Below are positions 1-10,499 of a DNA stretch of 64,000 nucleotides, in pieces (within the stretch, counting starts at the first letter, position 1; the number at the start of each line of letters is the position of its first letter). The stretch is from Hansfordia pulvinata. Lineage: Eukaryota; Ascomycota; Sordariomycetes; Xylariales. The position numbers and the translations under genes were made by a program. The stretch covers positions 1,798,001 to 1,862,000 of the forward strand of contig BJKQ01000010.1 of assembly GCA_006538405.1 (NCBI GenBank). The letters run 5' to 3'. Under the pieces are notes generated by a model. That model searched no databases. It saw only the letters and a program-made list of their open reading frames with translations, and had not been told where the DNA came from.

Positions 1-941
1 CCTGACGGAGCAGACCTCGCACCACCCGCCCGTCAGCGCCTTCTACGTCTTTTGTCCCGCGAAGGGCATTCGCGCCTGCGGCTACGACCAAATTAGCGCA
101 AAGTTCACTGGCACCACCATCAAGGTCACGCCGGGCGAGCACAACCTGGGCATCTTCATCTCTCTCGACAAGAGGGATAACGAGACATACCAGCTCACGC
201 ACCCGGCCGCTCACCTTGGCGGCATTTTGCGCGGCGCGCTTAGCGTCAGTGTTGCCGATGTCGCCTATGTCACCTGCCCCAAGACCAAGATCAAGGTCAT
301 CCTCAACTACCTCGAGGACGGCTGGCTTGGCCGCGCCCAGAACAGAGTCGAGGGCGTCATCTTCAAGTATAACCCGGACAAGGACGACAAGACGCGTATC
401 AAGGACGTTCCCGACTCGGACGTTCTGGCGAGGCTAGGTGGTGGTTGGAAGGACAAGGTGGTCTTCACCTTGGGACCCAAACCAGTCGTGAGTACATTCT
501 CTCATTGCACCGCTTCATCACATGACTTCTCCCGCGCACTCGACTGGCCGAGATCAACGCTTTGCTAACCAACCGTCTTTTCAGGACTCGCACAAGCCCG
601 ATGAGCAAACAATAATTGTTGACTTGAACCCGCTGAGCGTTGCGCCCAAGTCTCTGCCGCCCAAGGAGAAGCAGGCCGAGAACGAGTCTTTGACTCTCTG
701 GGGCGGAGTCACCGACGCGATCCACGCGAAACAATTCTCCCAGGCCACGAACATCAAAGTCGAACTTGAGGAGAAGCAGCGCGAAAAGGCCCGGGAACGG
801 GAACGCACCAAGGAGCCATTCCAGCCTGCGTTCTTCACTCAGGTGACGGACAAGAACGGCCAGCCCGAACTCAACGAGACGGGCCGCCAAGTTCTGGAGA
901 GGGCACAAAAGGATGACTGGAGTCTGGAAGGGCTCATTTGA
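1..941 (+). CDS. Oxysterol-binding protein (Osh/ORP family), C-terminal part
   Basis: This is the C-terminal part of a lipid-transfer protein of the OSBP-related family, which moves sterols or phosphoinositides between membranes. The 5' end lies outside the window. Exon 1 is open from position 2 to 487, and its second to tenth codons carry the family signature EQTSHHPPV. A 97-nt intron (488-584, GTGAGT...TTTTCAG, branch-like TTTGCTAAC at 561) joins in phase 0 to exon 2, 585-941. About 280 residues are visible. The C-terminal segment with WGGVTDAI, then a helix rich in E/K/R (EEKQREKARERE), then FQPAFF matches the end of the family ligand-binding fold. The part seen includes no PH or ankyrin domain, so I cannot say whether this is a short Kes1-like or a long form. 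Confidence 0.93.
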
Positions 942-2547
942 AATCGTCTTGAAGCCTTCTGCCTGGACAGCCTCGGCATTTATCTGCCTACGATGCACCA
1001 CACTGTCTCGTGTGGCTGCGACATGGCCACGCAGACGTCGAATCTACGACAGCGGGCATCACAGTTCCGAACCAATGTACAAATACGAGCACATTGGGCG
1101 GGCAGCCATGATGCCGTACTGCAAACCTTGAAACATGCCTATCCTTTTCACCAGTGCCAACCCCGCAGAAGCCAAGCTGGGGCGAATACGTTCACATCCG
1201 AGTGTTCATCGTGCTCGGCTTTAGATGGGTTTAACACACCGTGCAGGCAGCCTGACCTGCCTCCTCGCATCGCATCGCCACGTCTTGTTTGGGTAATTCC
1301 ACAGGTACCTATGGTTCTTCCGGCGTTACCGGGTAATTTTGATTTTCAACAGCACCAGGTCCGATCATCGTCACAGGGCGCAGACGGCCCACTCAGCCAA
1401 ATCTAGACAGTTTGGTAGCCATCTTTCAAAGCAAGATATCACGAGAGCCGTGTTATCTTTCAAGAAGCGTCTTCCGCAAATGCCTCAGTGACAGCTGTGT
1501 TGATTGCCCGAAGATCACTGACCTCATGAGCTTTGGTGGACGAATACAGGTCAGCCACGGGCCGTCGCGATGCTCACTTGGTCTTATATGCTCTGGCCCC
1601 GCTGATAGTTGAGAACATCGAACCGCGTCGACTAGAGGTATAGCAACTTCCAGGACAGGCCTTGATCACTATGCTTTGTAGCGGACTGACACACGGTGAT
1701 AGACTGGGCGACCGGGGCCAGAAGCCACGGAAGATTGAGCACAGACCGGCCGCAGTGGATAAGCGAGCCGTACTCGTAGGAACCCCTCTTGCCCCTCCTC
1801 GCCTGCGTTTACAAGCGGGCCGCGCTGAGGGCGAAATCTTGCCGACCAGTTCTATCTCCAGCCGCCAGACCCGGTTTGTCGCCGATCGACAGGTTTTGTG
1901 GCCAACGCGACGTGTTTGCAATGCTTTTTCTGCAGAGTATGCGGGGAGAAGCCCATTGTCCAAGGCCACCGCTTGCTCCTGAAATCTTTGGCAGCGCTGG
2001 CAGGTAAGCCATCGTCTCACTATCGGGCATGGCACCGTGGGCACCTCCACCCCTGACCCACAGTGTAGGGTTCTGTCATGCAACGCCTGGGGCTTATGAC
2101 CTTTCTGGCATAGCTCTGAAGAAAGCAACACCTAGAGCACGGTAGAGGTCATGCTGGCGGTGACTCGTGGAACAACAGCCCAGGAGCCCTGGAGTGCCTG
2201 GCAGCCTCGTTGAAGTCGTTTCCCCAATCGCCAGCATCCGCAGTGTCCGAGCCTTGATAAGGGTTCGTCACATCTACTCATCAGAAATTTGCAGGTCTGA
2301 AAGCGCGGTTTAGGCAAAGAAGAGCCCAGGAGATGGCACAAACCGATCGGACTATGGCGTACGAGCCGACGCATGGCCTACTCCGTACGTGTAGAAGTAT
2401 CGACACGATCGGACCAGCTCCACCCGCAGCATCCTTGTTCTTGGTTATCTTGCCGATCCCCCGGACGAATACTCCCATGCGAGAGCGAGCAGGTTGCGAC
2501 GCAGGGGTGCCGACTGTGAGGGGCGGCACAGAAGACACGTCAGGGGC
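942..2547. other. Intergenic region, no gene seen
   Basis: This holds the 3' flank of the oxysterol-binding gene and the upstream region of the reductase gene. Open frames here are short, lack recognisable domains and do not join through splice signals. One TACTCGTA octamer lies at 1771-1778. Confidence 0.6.
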
Positions 2548-2554
2548 TATATAA
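2548..2554 (+). promoter_or_regulatory. TATA box of the reductase gene
   Basis: TATATAA, followed by A, lies about 160 bp upstream of the ATG at 2716 and is preceded by a GC-rich stretch. The spacing leaves room for a 5' leader of about 120-130 nt, which is purine-rich (AGAAGAAAG-like) just before the start codon. Confidence 0.6.
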
Positions 2555-2715
2555 ACGGCATCGGCGTCTCCTCTGCACTCGCCGGCTTCCCTGACGTCCA
2601 ATTTTCCTGAAAACACACGCCAGAAGAAAGAACGCCCATCTTGCCCTCGAGAAACGAAAATACAGCCTCTCGCCCCCCAGAGAGAAGAACGGGAAGAAAA
2701 AAGTAAAGAGCCACC

Positions 2716-3885
2716 ATGTCGCCGCCTCGAGTTCTCCTGACCTGCCCCACGGGCTACATCGGCGGCTCGATCCTCCACCAGCTGGCCACGTCGACGGACC
2801 CGGCGGTGAGCGGGATCCCCGTGACGGTGCTGCTGCGCGGGGAGGAGCGGGCGGCCAAGATCACGGAGCGGTACGGCGCGGAGCGGGTGACGTGCGTGCA
2901 GCTGGACAACTTTGACAACGCGGAGCTGCTGGCGGAGCAGGCCAGCCGGCACGACGTGGTGATCCACGCGTTCGGCTTCCACCCGGGCTCGGCGGAGGCG
3001 CTGGTGCGGGGGCTGGCCAAGGGCCGCGAGGGCGGGGCCGGCGCCGGCGCCGGCGAGGGGGCGGCGGGGCCGGCGTGGATGATCCAGACGAGCGGGTGCT
3101 CGAACATTGCGGACAAGCCGCTGACGGGGCAGGCGCACCCGGAGCGGGAGCACCGGGACGCGGAGGCGGAGGCGGTGTACGAGTTTGAGAAGGCGGAGAA
3201 CGCGCGCGAGTGGTACCCGCAGCGGGCGGCGGAGCTGGCGGCGCTGGACGCGTCGATGGAGACGGGGGGGCGGGTGCGGGCGATGAGCGTGCAGATCCCC
3301 AACATCCGCGGGACGGGCGAGGGCCTGTTCCAGAGGGGGTCGCTGATCGTGCCCATCATGATGGGCTGGGTGCTGGAGAAGGGGTACGGGTTCTACCTGG
3401 GCGACCACGGCGGCGGGGTCATCGACCACGTGCACGTGTCGGACCTGGCGGCGCTGTTCGTGCTGCTGGTGCGCCGGATCGCCGAGGACCCCTCGGACGA
3501 GGCGCTGCCGCACGGCAGGCGGGGCATCGTGTTCCCGACGGACGGGCGGTACCGGCTGCGCGAGGTGGCTCAGGGCTGCCTGGACGCGGCGTTCGAGGCC
3601 GGGGCGCTCCCGCGGGCGGACGGCACTGGCCCGAGGGAGAAGGAGATCCGGCAGATCTCGCTGGAGGAGGCGGCGGGGACGACGGCGGGCAACGCGGCGG
3701 TCGCCGAGGCGGGCTGGGCGGGCCACCGGCTGACGCTCGGCACAGTGGCGCGCGGGCTGGGCTGGCGGCCCCGGCGCGGCGGCGAGGCCGACCTGTCGCA
3801 GGAGTACCGCGACGAGCTGCAGGCCGCGCTGACCGGCCAGCGCGGCGTCACCATTGGCAACTGCATCGACGCCCGGGACGCTTGA
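2716..3885 (+). CDS. Atypical/extended SDR-type NAD(P)-binding protein
   Basis: Single-exon gene encoding 389 residues. The start is favoured by its context CCACCATGT and by the nucleotide-binding strand following immediately. The N-terminus has a Rossmann motif, VLLTCPTGYIGG (residues 6-17), in which the usual first glycine of TGxxGxxG is Cys10. A strand ending in VIHAF (about residue 80) and a strand with MIQTSG (about 120) match NAD-dependent epimerase/NmrA-like proteins of fungi. The classical YxxxK catalytic pair is not evident: the nearest candidate, WYPQR, lacks the lysine. It may therefore bind NAD(P) without classical SDR chemistry, or act on an unknown substrate. A Gly/Ala-rich loop (about residues 104-117) looks like a lineage-specific insertion. 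The coding sequence is extremely GC-rich at third positions, giving long spurious open frames on the other strand. Confidence 0.8.
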   Translation: MSPPRVLLTCPTGYIGGSILHQLATSTDPAVSGIPVTVLLRGEERAAKITERYGAERVTCVQLDNFDNAELLAEQASRHDVVIHAFGFHPGSAEALVRGLAKGREGGAGAGAGEGAAGPAWMIQTSGCSNIADKPLTGQAHPEREHRDAEAEAVYEFEKAENAREWYPQRAAELAALDASMETGGRVRAMSVQIPNIRGTGEGLFQRGSLIVPIMMGWVLEKGYGFYLGDHGGGVIDHVHVSDLAALFVLLVRRIAEDPSDEALPHGRRGIVFPTDGRYRLREVAQGCLDAAFEAGALPRADGTGPREKEIRQISLEEAAGTTAGNAAVAEAGWAGHRLTLGTVARGLGWRPRRGGEADLSQEYRDELQAALTGQRGVTIGNCIDARDA

Positions 3886-4849
3886 TCTCGTTGTGTGTGT
3901 GTGTGTGGGGGGGGGGGGTAGAGGGGAGGACTTGATGAACAGGGAGAGAGAGGGGGGGGGGGGGGGGCTTGTCTCCTGCGATGAATTGTCTCCTACGATG
4001 AATCTGAAGAAACACAGGGCTCCTTTCGGGGGTCTCCAGAAGCCGGCAAAGCCGCGACCGCCCTCTCTGGCTGTCCAGCTCTTTCTTCTTCTTCTTCCTC
4101 CCCTTCTTCTTCTTCTTCTTCTTCTTTTTCTCGTTCTATATCCTCAGCCCAAGATAGCGGCCACTTCGTTCAGGGCAGCGAGAGCAAGATCGCCACGGGG
4201 CGGCTGAAGAGGTCGCCTTCCAGAAGTTCCAATGCGAATACATTTTCGAGAGCGACGTGCCGGTGAACGGTGTAAGTGTGAGTCGGGAATGTATGGTCGC
4301 GCGGGCTGTCGGAGGGCCGCCGCCGTCGCAGCAGGGATGGATGGATGGAGGCGCGCGGGCGCGAAGGATTCAAGCCCCCCGCGCGCGCGCGCCCCTATAA
4401 CGGCGGCGAGTTCTGGCCACGCTTTCCTCTGCTTGTGCGGCGTTTGATGAACCTGGTCACCTACCTACCTACGTGCATACATGTAGGGCGACGACGTGGC
4501 GGCTGCTCTGATCCCTCGTCCTACGAGTCTTGCCGCTGTTTGGCCCGTGCGAGACAAGACAGCGGGTGTTGAGAGGGTTGTGTCTCCGATCTTCGTCAAC
4601 AAGCAGACGTATTCCTGTCGGAATGCTCACGGAGCTTCATCAGCAATCGCCAAAAAGAGCGAGCCAGTCTTCGGGGTGTTTCTGTTCTTCTGCTCGTGTT
4701 GTTGGCTACCAACCAAGTACGGGTGCTAACAGGTACCTAAAGGTAGCTTCAGGCCAGCCTACCTAGCTACGAGTAGCGGACGTCCGGCTTCGCCACGGGT
4801 TTTCCCCATCATCACCATCATCAGTCATGAGCTGAGCTGGAACGCGAGC

Positions 4850-4872
4850 GGGGGGGGGGGGGGGGGGGGGGG
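4850..4872 (+). repeat. Poly-G tract, 23 bases
   Basis: Twenty-three consecutive guanines between the reductase and GNAT genes. Such a run could form a quadruplex or be unstable in copying; its true length is also uncertain because sequencing handles such runs poorly. Confidence 0.9.
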
Positions 4873-5455
4873 CTAATGAGTTATTAGCCTCTGCCGCGGA
4901 TGCGAGCCCTCGGGGTTTTGGGCAGCGGATCGTCTTGGCAGCCACGTATGGCGCGGATACTCGTACTACGCGTAATGCGGGGGATGTGTTCCGTTGGATT
5001 CGGGCTGCTGGGGAAGAGACGACGGCGGCTCTCGTCAGCATCAATCACCAAGAGGGGTTTTCTGCCCGCAGATGTGAAAGAGGAGGCGGCTGATGAATGA
5101 TCATGATGGACGCCACGTGTTTTTTTTTTTTTTTTTTTCTCTCTTCGGGTCTGATGAGCAACAGGCACCAGGCAGTACTCGTAACCAACAGCTGCTGCTC
5201 GTACGCACGCACGTGCGTACAAGCTCGAGTGAAGGAGTGATGATTCTGCCCGGGCGGCCTAAATTAGCCCCGAGCTGCCAGAATCTCCCCGGCTTGGGCG
5301 GGTGTCGGACGGGAGACTCGGATGGATACTAACCAATGAACCTGTCTGTCCATACGCGTACGAGTGCCTGCCTACGAGTCGATGCATGCTCGTACGTACT
5401 GTGCGACCAGCTGAACTGACGGAACCAATAATGGGGGGGTTTTCTACTGGTACTT

Positions 5456-5457
<2 letters not shown>

Positions 5458-5505
<48 letters not shown>

Positions 5506-5517
5506 AGAGAGAGAAAG
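5458..5517 (+). repeat. GA microsatellite
   Basis: An almost pure GA dinucleotide run of about 60 bases with a few AAA interruptions near its end, about 590 bp upstream of the GNAT start codon. Confidence 0.9.
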
Positions 5518-6105
5518 GGCGATGTTGTCATCGGGCCATGTTGCAATCAGCGAGTCGAGTCATTGGCTGGTCCAGAACACAGTCAGCAACGCCCGACGGG
5601 CCCCGGTCCCCCTTCCAGAGACTTGTCCTTGCCTTGTCCGCAGCGTTGGCGCAGCAGCTTAAAAGTATTCTACGAGCAACACTGCCACGAGAACTGTGGC
5701 GCGAGTAGTAGTTTAGGTACTCGTAGTAGTAGCAGTAGTAGTAGTATCAGTAGTGCCGGCCACTTTTGGGCCTTGATTCCATCCCAACGTTGGTCCGTCC
5801 CCGCCGGAGCCGCCGGGCTCGCGCGCTTTGTCGAGTCTGCGTCCATGTATATAATCAGAGTCGAGGGCTTGGCCAACGCCTTCCCGTCCTCCACCCGACC
5901 TGTCCGGCTTAACTGAGTTTGTGAATAAGCGCAGCATTTATTGAATTCTTTTATTTTAATTTATTTCTCCATTTCTTATCGGTCCAAGAAGCGAGGGAAC
6001 AGCGAGCGAGCGACGCGACGTGACGTGACGTGTGACGTGGAAAAGAAAAGAAACAGGAAGAGAGGGACAGACAGACAGACAGACCGACAGACAAACCGAC
6101 AGAAA

Positions 6106-6899
6106 ATGACCATCACGACGGTGATCAAGCAGGCGTCGGTGGACGACCTGCCGACGCTGGCGAGGATCAACCGCGAGGCGTACGCGGACGAGCTGTTCTG
6201 GCGGTTCGCGTTCCGCGGGTGGCCCGACAAGGACCTCGAGCTCGAGTACTTCCGCGGCCGCATCCGCGAGCGCTTCGACAACCCGCAGTCGCGCATCTTC
6301 AAGGCGGTGGTGGTGGCTTCTTCTTCCGAGGGTGACGACGAAGGGAAGGAGGAGGGAGGAGAGGGAGAGGAGACGATCGCGGGCTTCGTCTGCTGGACGC
6401 GCGAGTTCAAGGCGGACAGGACCGAGGACCTCAGCGAGCCGGTCAAGGACCTGGCGACGGCGCCGCAGTCGGCGCAGGAGAGGCTGGCGCGGGCCTACTT
6501 CAACCTCGACTTCATGGCGAGCGTCGGGCCCGACATGGCCAAGCTGTCGGTGGGCGCCAAGGAAGACGATCACTACTGTAAGAATTCCCCGAGACTATCA
6601 TCATCATTGTCACCATCATTAACAAAGAGTGTAACAGACCTGTCCGCCTTCGCCGTGGACCCGGGGTTCCAGGGCCGGGGGATCGGCAGCCGGCTGCTGG
6701 GCCACTGCCTGGGCATCGCCGACGCCGAGGCGACGCGGGCGTGGCTGGTCGCCTTCCCGGCCAGCCGCGACCTGTACGCGCGCCACGGCTTCGCCGACGT
6801 CGCCCACGTCGACATTGACCTCAACGCCTGGAGCCGCAAGCCCTTTTGCGGCTACGGCCCTTATCGCAGCACCGCCATGGTCCGCGATCCACAGAAGCC

Positions 6900-6930
<31 letters not shown>

Positions 6931-7002
6931 AGCCAGCAGCAGCAAAACCAGCAGCAGCAGCAGCAGCAGTCGCCGATCCCAGTCCAAGTCTCCTCGGCAT
7001 GA
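6106..7002 (+). CDS. GNAT-family N-acetyltransferase with poly-Q tail
   Basis: Predicted acetyl-CoA-dependent N-acetyltransferase; substrate unknown. I start it at ATG 6106, which gives the usual N-terminus (MTITTVIKQASVDDLPTLARI) for fungal GNATs. A 60-nt intron (6578-6637, GTAAGA...AACAG) splits codon 158. Removing it restores HYYLSAFAVDP followed by the acetyl-CoA-binding motif QGRGIGS (residues 169-175). The spliced product has 278 residues. The intron length is a multiple of three and holds no stop codon, so an unspliced mRNA would also be read through, adding 20 residues just before the cofactor motif. The C-terminus (residues 246-267) is glutamine-rich: runs of 10, 4 and 7 Q encoded mostly by CAG. 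An acidic Glu/Gly loop interrupts the domain near residues 76-87. Confidence 0.87.
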
Positions 7003-7026
7003 GGCGGCGTTTGCCACGTGTGTGGG

Positions 7027-7065
7027 TGAGGTGAGGTGAGGTGAGGTCAGGTCAGGTCAGGTGTG
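7027..7065 (+). repeat. Pentamer repeats GTGAG then GTCAG
   Basis: About four copies of GGTGA-type pentamers pass into three copies of GGTCA-type pentamers just after the GNAT stop codon. Confidence 0.85.
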
Positions 7066-7690
7066 AGGTCAAGATGAGAGTACTTGCAGACTTCGAATTG
7101 CGGGTGCGGACGGTTACTAAGATTTCCGGTTATTCGGGTAAAGGGCTTTACGGCTCGAGGGGTACGTACTCACTCGTACGGGGTCCTGATGGATTTTAGT
7201 CAAGAGACGAAAGAAAGAAACAAAAAAAAAAAAGAAGAAGAAGAAGAAGACCCCACGTTCCCAATTCCCAATTCCCACACGCCCAGCCCTGCCCAGCCCT
7301 GGTACGCCCGGCCGGGCTAATTAGTAACAGTGGCTGTTCTTTTCGGGGACTACCCACAGCCTCACCTCCCTATCAAGCTCTCTTTTTGGATGTATTTTAG
7401 TCTGGTTCGTGTGGAGGCGAGGCGAGATCGAAAACCGCCGCCCTCGGATGGTGGCCCCCCTCTCCCTCCCCGAGCCAGCTCGGCCCGGCTTGCCTCGAAC
7501 AAACCCAGAGCGCTCGCTCCAAAGCCTCCGCAAGAGAGAGAGAGAGAGAGGAGACTTGTCTTTCCTGGCGGCGGGAGCAACACCGTGCGGGTGTGGAGAC
7601 CGGGCCGGGCACCGCACACGGCTTGCCACGCGGGAATCACCGGCCATGTCGTCAAAAGGGCTCGCCTGTCGTCCAGAGGAGCGAGCCCGA

Positions 7691-7810
7691 ATGGGCGAAT
7701 GGGCGAATGGGCGAATGGGCGAATGGGCGAATGGGCGAATGGGCGAATGGGCGAATGGGCGAATGGGCGAATGGGCGAATGGGCGAATGGGCGAATGGGC
7801 GAATGGGCGA
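7691..7810 (+). repeat. Minisatellite: 15 perfect copies of ATGGGCGA
   Basis: Fifteen uninterrupted copies of an 8-bp unit span exactly 120 bp. Because 8 is not a multiple of 3, all three frames encode the same 8-residue peptide period, which makes artificial open frames on both strands. A degenerate copy (ACGGGCGGGCGATGGG) follows. There is no sign that it is translated. Confidence 0.95.
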
Positions 7811-8234
7811 ACGGGCGGGCGATGGGGAGTCAAGGATAGATAGAAAAGATGATACCAAGTCTGTTGTCTACTGTCTACTGTCTACATCGAGACTTGGAAC
7901 GGGCCAGAGAGACAAACAACAGAGTATTGCCACACGGCTCAACCTGCTCGAGTTCACGATCAATATCCAATTGACTTGCGCATCGAGCTCACGAGACCGA
8001 AACCGGGGTTGTGTCTCTCCAACGCAACCAACAACAACCACCTCACATACGTTCTCTTCGCCGCTCCCGTTCAGCCGCACTTCCGGCCTCGACCAATGCA
8101 ACTCGAGGCAGTACGAGAGGCGTTCCCTTCTCTAATTTAGGGAATGTATGTAATGAGGAAGTACGAAGTATGCGAGTGAGAACGTGGCGTGGGGCCAGCC
8201 AAGCCAGCCGGGTCTTCGGGATTCCTTCTCTCAC

Positions 8235-8269
8235 AACCCGCAACCCGCAACCCGCAACCCGCAACCCGC
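8235..8269 (+). repeat. Five tandem copies of AACCCGC
   Basis: A perfect 7-bp unit repeated five times. It resembles a degenerate telomere-like G/C-rich repeat only superficially and lies in an internal intergenic region. Confidence 0.9.
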
Positions 8270-8759
8270 AGCAACACGTCGAGTCGGCGCCACCTACCGC
8301 GCCATTGCCCTTGTCCTTGCTTGCCTCTCGGGCTCTGCAGTTCCCCTAACTTGGCCGGCGAAGGCGGTCTCTTTGAGGGCCACGGGCCGGGTAAAGTTCT
8401 CAGAAGACTCGGCCGGACCCTTGTTTGCCGCAATGGAGAGGGATCCCTACCTACCTATACCTTAGGTGCTTACCAATGGAGAAGAGGCTGGTTTTTGCCT
8501 GTTATTGTACCATATGTCCCTTGTTTCTGCGACGGATCCCAGTAATCGTGCAAGAAGCCGTCGCCACTCTCCATAGACCGGAACTACCAGTTCATGTACG
8601 GGATATACCTACCTTACCTTACCCTGCATTGTCTTGTCTTTCTATAACACGGCCAAGCCCAGCGGCTCTTCTCCCCTGCGAGCCTTGCGAGAAGGGAGTT
8701 ATTCTCCCATGTCTTTTTCTTTCTGAGTCGAGTTGAGTTGATCCCGGGCCGGCTCTGCC

Positions 8760-9576
8760 ATGCTCATCACCGCTTCTTACCTGCTCAGCCTCGCCTGGCT
8801 GGGCGCCCCTCTCGCCGCCGCCCTGCTGTTCCAGCACGACCCGATACTGGAGAGGCACCCGCACAAGCTGAACCCCCTGAAGAAAGACCAGGTTATTGTC
8901 GACTCGGATCTGGTCCACTACGAGTACGTCTCCCTTGACTTTTCCTATTTGTTTTCTTGTCCTGTAGCTAGGGCAACCGCCTTGTCGTTTTGCTTTTGGG
9001 GGGAAGTTCGTGCTGTAGCCTCGACACACTTCTCTGACTGACTGACTGACTGACTGGCTAACTCTCGACTCGCAGTGACCTGGCAGCTCTGGACACGCTG
9101 CTGCGGCAAGAGACCGAGGGCAAGGACGGCCTCGGGCTCGGGGTGTTCGAGGTCAAGGCCGTCGTCCTCAGCGTCACGTCGCTGTGGTCCGCGCACATGA
9201 CCAAGTACTTCCTCGAGACCCGCGGGCGCTCCGGGGCCGCCGCCGCCGCCGCCGCGGGGAGGGGAGACATCCCCATCGGCCTGCGGCGGCCGGCGGACGA
9301 CTTCTCGTGGGTGAGCACCCCGATCTGGGAGCAGACCTTCGACCGCGTGGGCGAGTTCTGCAAGGCCGAGACGGAGCGGGCGGTCCGGCAGGGGTGGGCG
9401 AGAGCCGCCGACTACCCGGCGGAGAAAACCAAAGGCGCCGCTCGGAAGATGTACCGGGACTCGGTCGAGCTGCTCGTGGAGCAGCTGAGGAAGGCGGACG
9501 ACCACAGCGTCACCATCATGGGCATCGGCTTCCTGGCCAACGTGAGTCATTATCCACCCCCTGAGGCTGTTATCTG

Positions 9577-9627
<51 letters not shown>

Positions 9628-10499
9628 TCTTTCTAACTCGCGCCCCGCAGCTCGAGGACCTCCTGAAGCACAAGGACGGCCGGAAGCTGATCGAGACCAA
9701 AGTCTGGCGCCTGGTCCTCATGGCCGGCGGGCCTTACCGCGACGGGCCGGACGCCAAGTACGGCAGTTGGCCGACGAGCTACAACTTCTACAGCGACCAG
9801 CGGGGCCTGCGCCACGGCGAGGAGGTGCCGTCCCGGACGTCCAAGTTCGTCGTGGACGGGTGGCCGCGCAGCGTGCCCGTCCTGTTCGTCAACCTGCCGC
9901 AGCACGGCAGCTGGCCCGAGGGCAGCACGGAGGCGAAGGGCATCGGCAAGGAGATCCGTGAACGGTTCGAAAACAAGGGGTCGACGATATTACGCAGAGG
10001 GTCCGGCGGCGGGGCGGACTCGGACTCGGACTACTCGCGCGACCCCGTCGTCGCCTCGTACTTCCGATACACGGCGCCGATGCTGCACCAGGGCGGCGAC
10101 GACGGCCACGAGCTGCTGCCCGTCAAGGACGCCTGGGTCGCGCGGTACGTGGCCGACTGGGACGGCGCGCTCTTCGCCACCGACGACGAGCCCCGCCAGG
10201 AGCAGCAGAAGCAGCAGAGCGGGCTCGCCGCGCAGCGCGTCCAGCCCGGCAGGCTCGTGATGCTGCCCGAGCGGGACATCGTGCCCGAGTTCACCGAGGA
10301 GAAGCCCCGCGGCGCCTGGGTCTGGAGGTACGGCCTGCAGGGGGAGCAGCAGCGCAACCACTACCGGGTCAAGGTCAGGAAGGACAGCTCGTACCCGGCG
10401 ATCCGCGACGCCATCGAGGCGGACATCATAGCGAACGCGAACGATTTCCTGGACGGGAAGGGGATGCGACGGAAGAAGCGAGGGAGTCGGGGTGCTTGA
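8760..10499 (+). CDS. Secreted nucleoside-hydrolase-like protein
   Basis: Predicted secreted or vacuolar protein related to inosine/uridine-preferring nucleoside hydrolases. Three exons: 8760-8923, 9076-9541, 9651-10499, giving 492 residues. A hydrophobic leader covers residues 1-21. The first intron (GTACGT...CGCAG, 152 nt, with five CTGA units) splits an Asp codon. Splicing gives DSDLVHYDDLAAL (48-60), the Asp cluster that binds Ca2+ and ribose in this family, one residue longer than the bacterial DxDxxxDD form. The segment VTIMGIGFLAN (200-210), just before intron 2 (109 nt, mostly a TC run), matches the family strand usually read as IxxxGPLTN, and WRLVLMAGG follows. I could not identify the C-terminal His-Asp pair of the active enzymes, so activity is unproven. 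Insertions rich in Gly/Ser/Asp and Gln separate the conserved strands. Confidence 0.68.
9579..9623 (+). repeat. TC microsatellite inside intron 2
   Basis: A TC run of about 45 bases forms most of the pyrimidine tract in front of the acceptor (…CGCCCCGCAG ending at 9650) in the nucleoside-hydrolase-like gene. Length variation here could affect splicing. Confidence 0.85.

Larger units (their letters stand above)
3886..6105. other. Intergenic region rich in simple repeats
   Basis: No convincing gene. It contains a GT run and G runs just after the reductase stop (about 3895-3966), CTT repeats (about 4083-4130), 23 consecutive G (4850-4872), about 20 T (5119-5138), a long GA repeat (5458-5517) and TAG/TAGCAG repeats around 5704-5756. 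TACTCGTA octamers lie at 4958, 5176 and 5718. The last part (from about 5990) is the purine-rich leader of the GNAT gene, with GACA/GACC repeats just before its ATG. Confidence 0.6.
7003..8759. other. Intergenic region with several tandem repeats
   Basis: No gene seen. It carries GTGAG/GTCAG pentamer repeats, an A/GAA run (about 7220-7250), the 15-copy octamer minisatellite and a 5-copy heptamer array, each listed separately. Upstream of the nucleoside-hydrolase-like gene, around 8605-8640, it is pyrimidine-rich with TACC repeats. Confidence 0.6.

Noticed and set aside
2281..3726. 481-codon open frame on the minus strand
   Set aside because: It lies antisense to the GC-rich reductase gene; its Arg/Pro/Leu/His-rich composition is what the reverse of that codon bias produces, and it shows no domain.
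5941..6105. N-terminal extension of the GNAT frame
   Set aside because: It has no ATG before 6106, starts only at TTG, and encodes a low-complexity purine-rich leader.
7691..7810. Possible CRISPR-like array
   Set aside because: The repeats are directly adjacent without unique spacers, and the genome is eukaryotic.
7409..7843. Open frames with repeating MGEWANGR/HSPIRPFA peptides
   Set aside because: They arise from the 8-bp minisatellite, which is open in all frames; no conserved flanking coding sequence.
8235..8269. Internal telomere repeat
   Set aside because: The AACCCGC unit differs from the fungal TTAGGG repeat and has only five copies.
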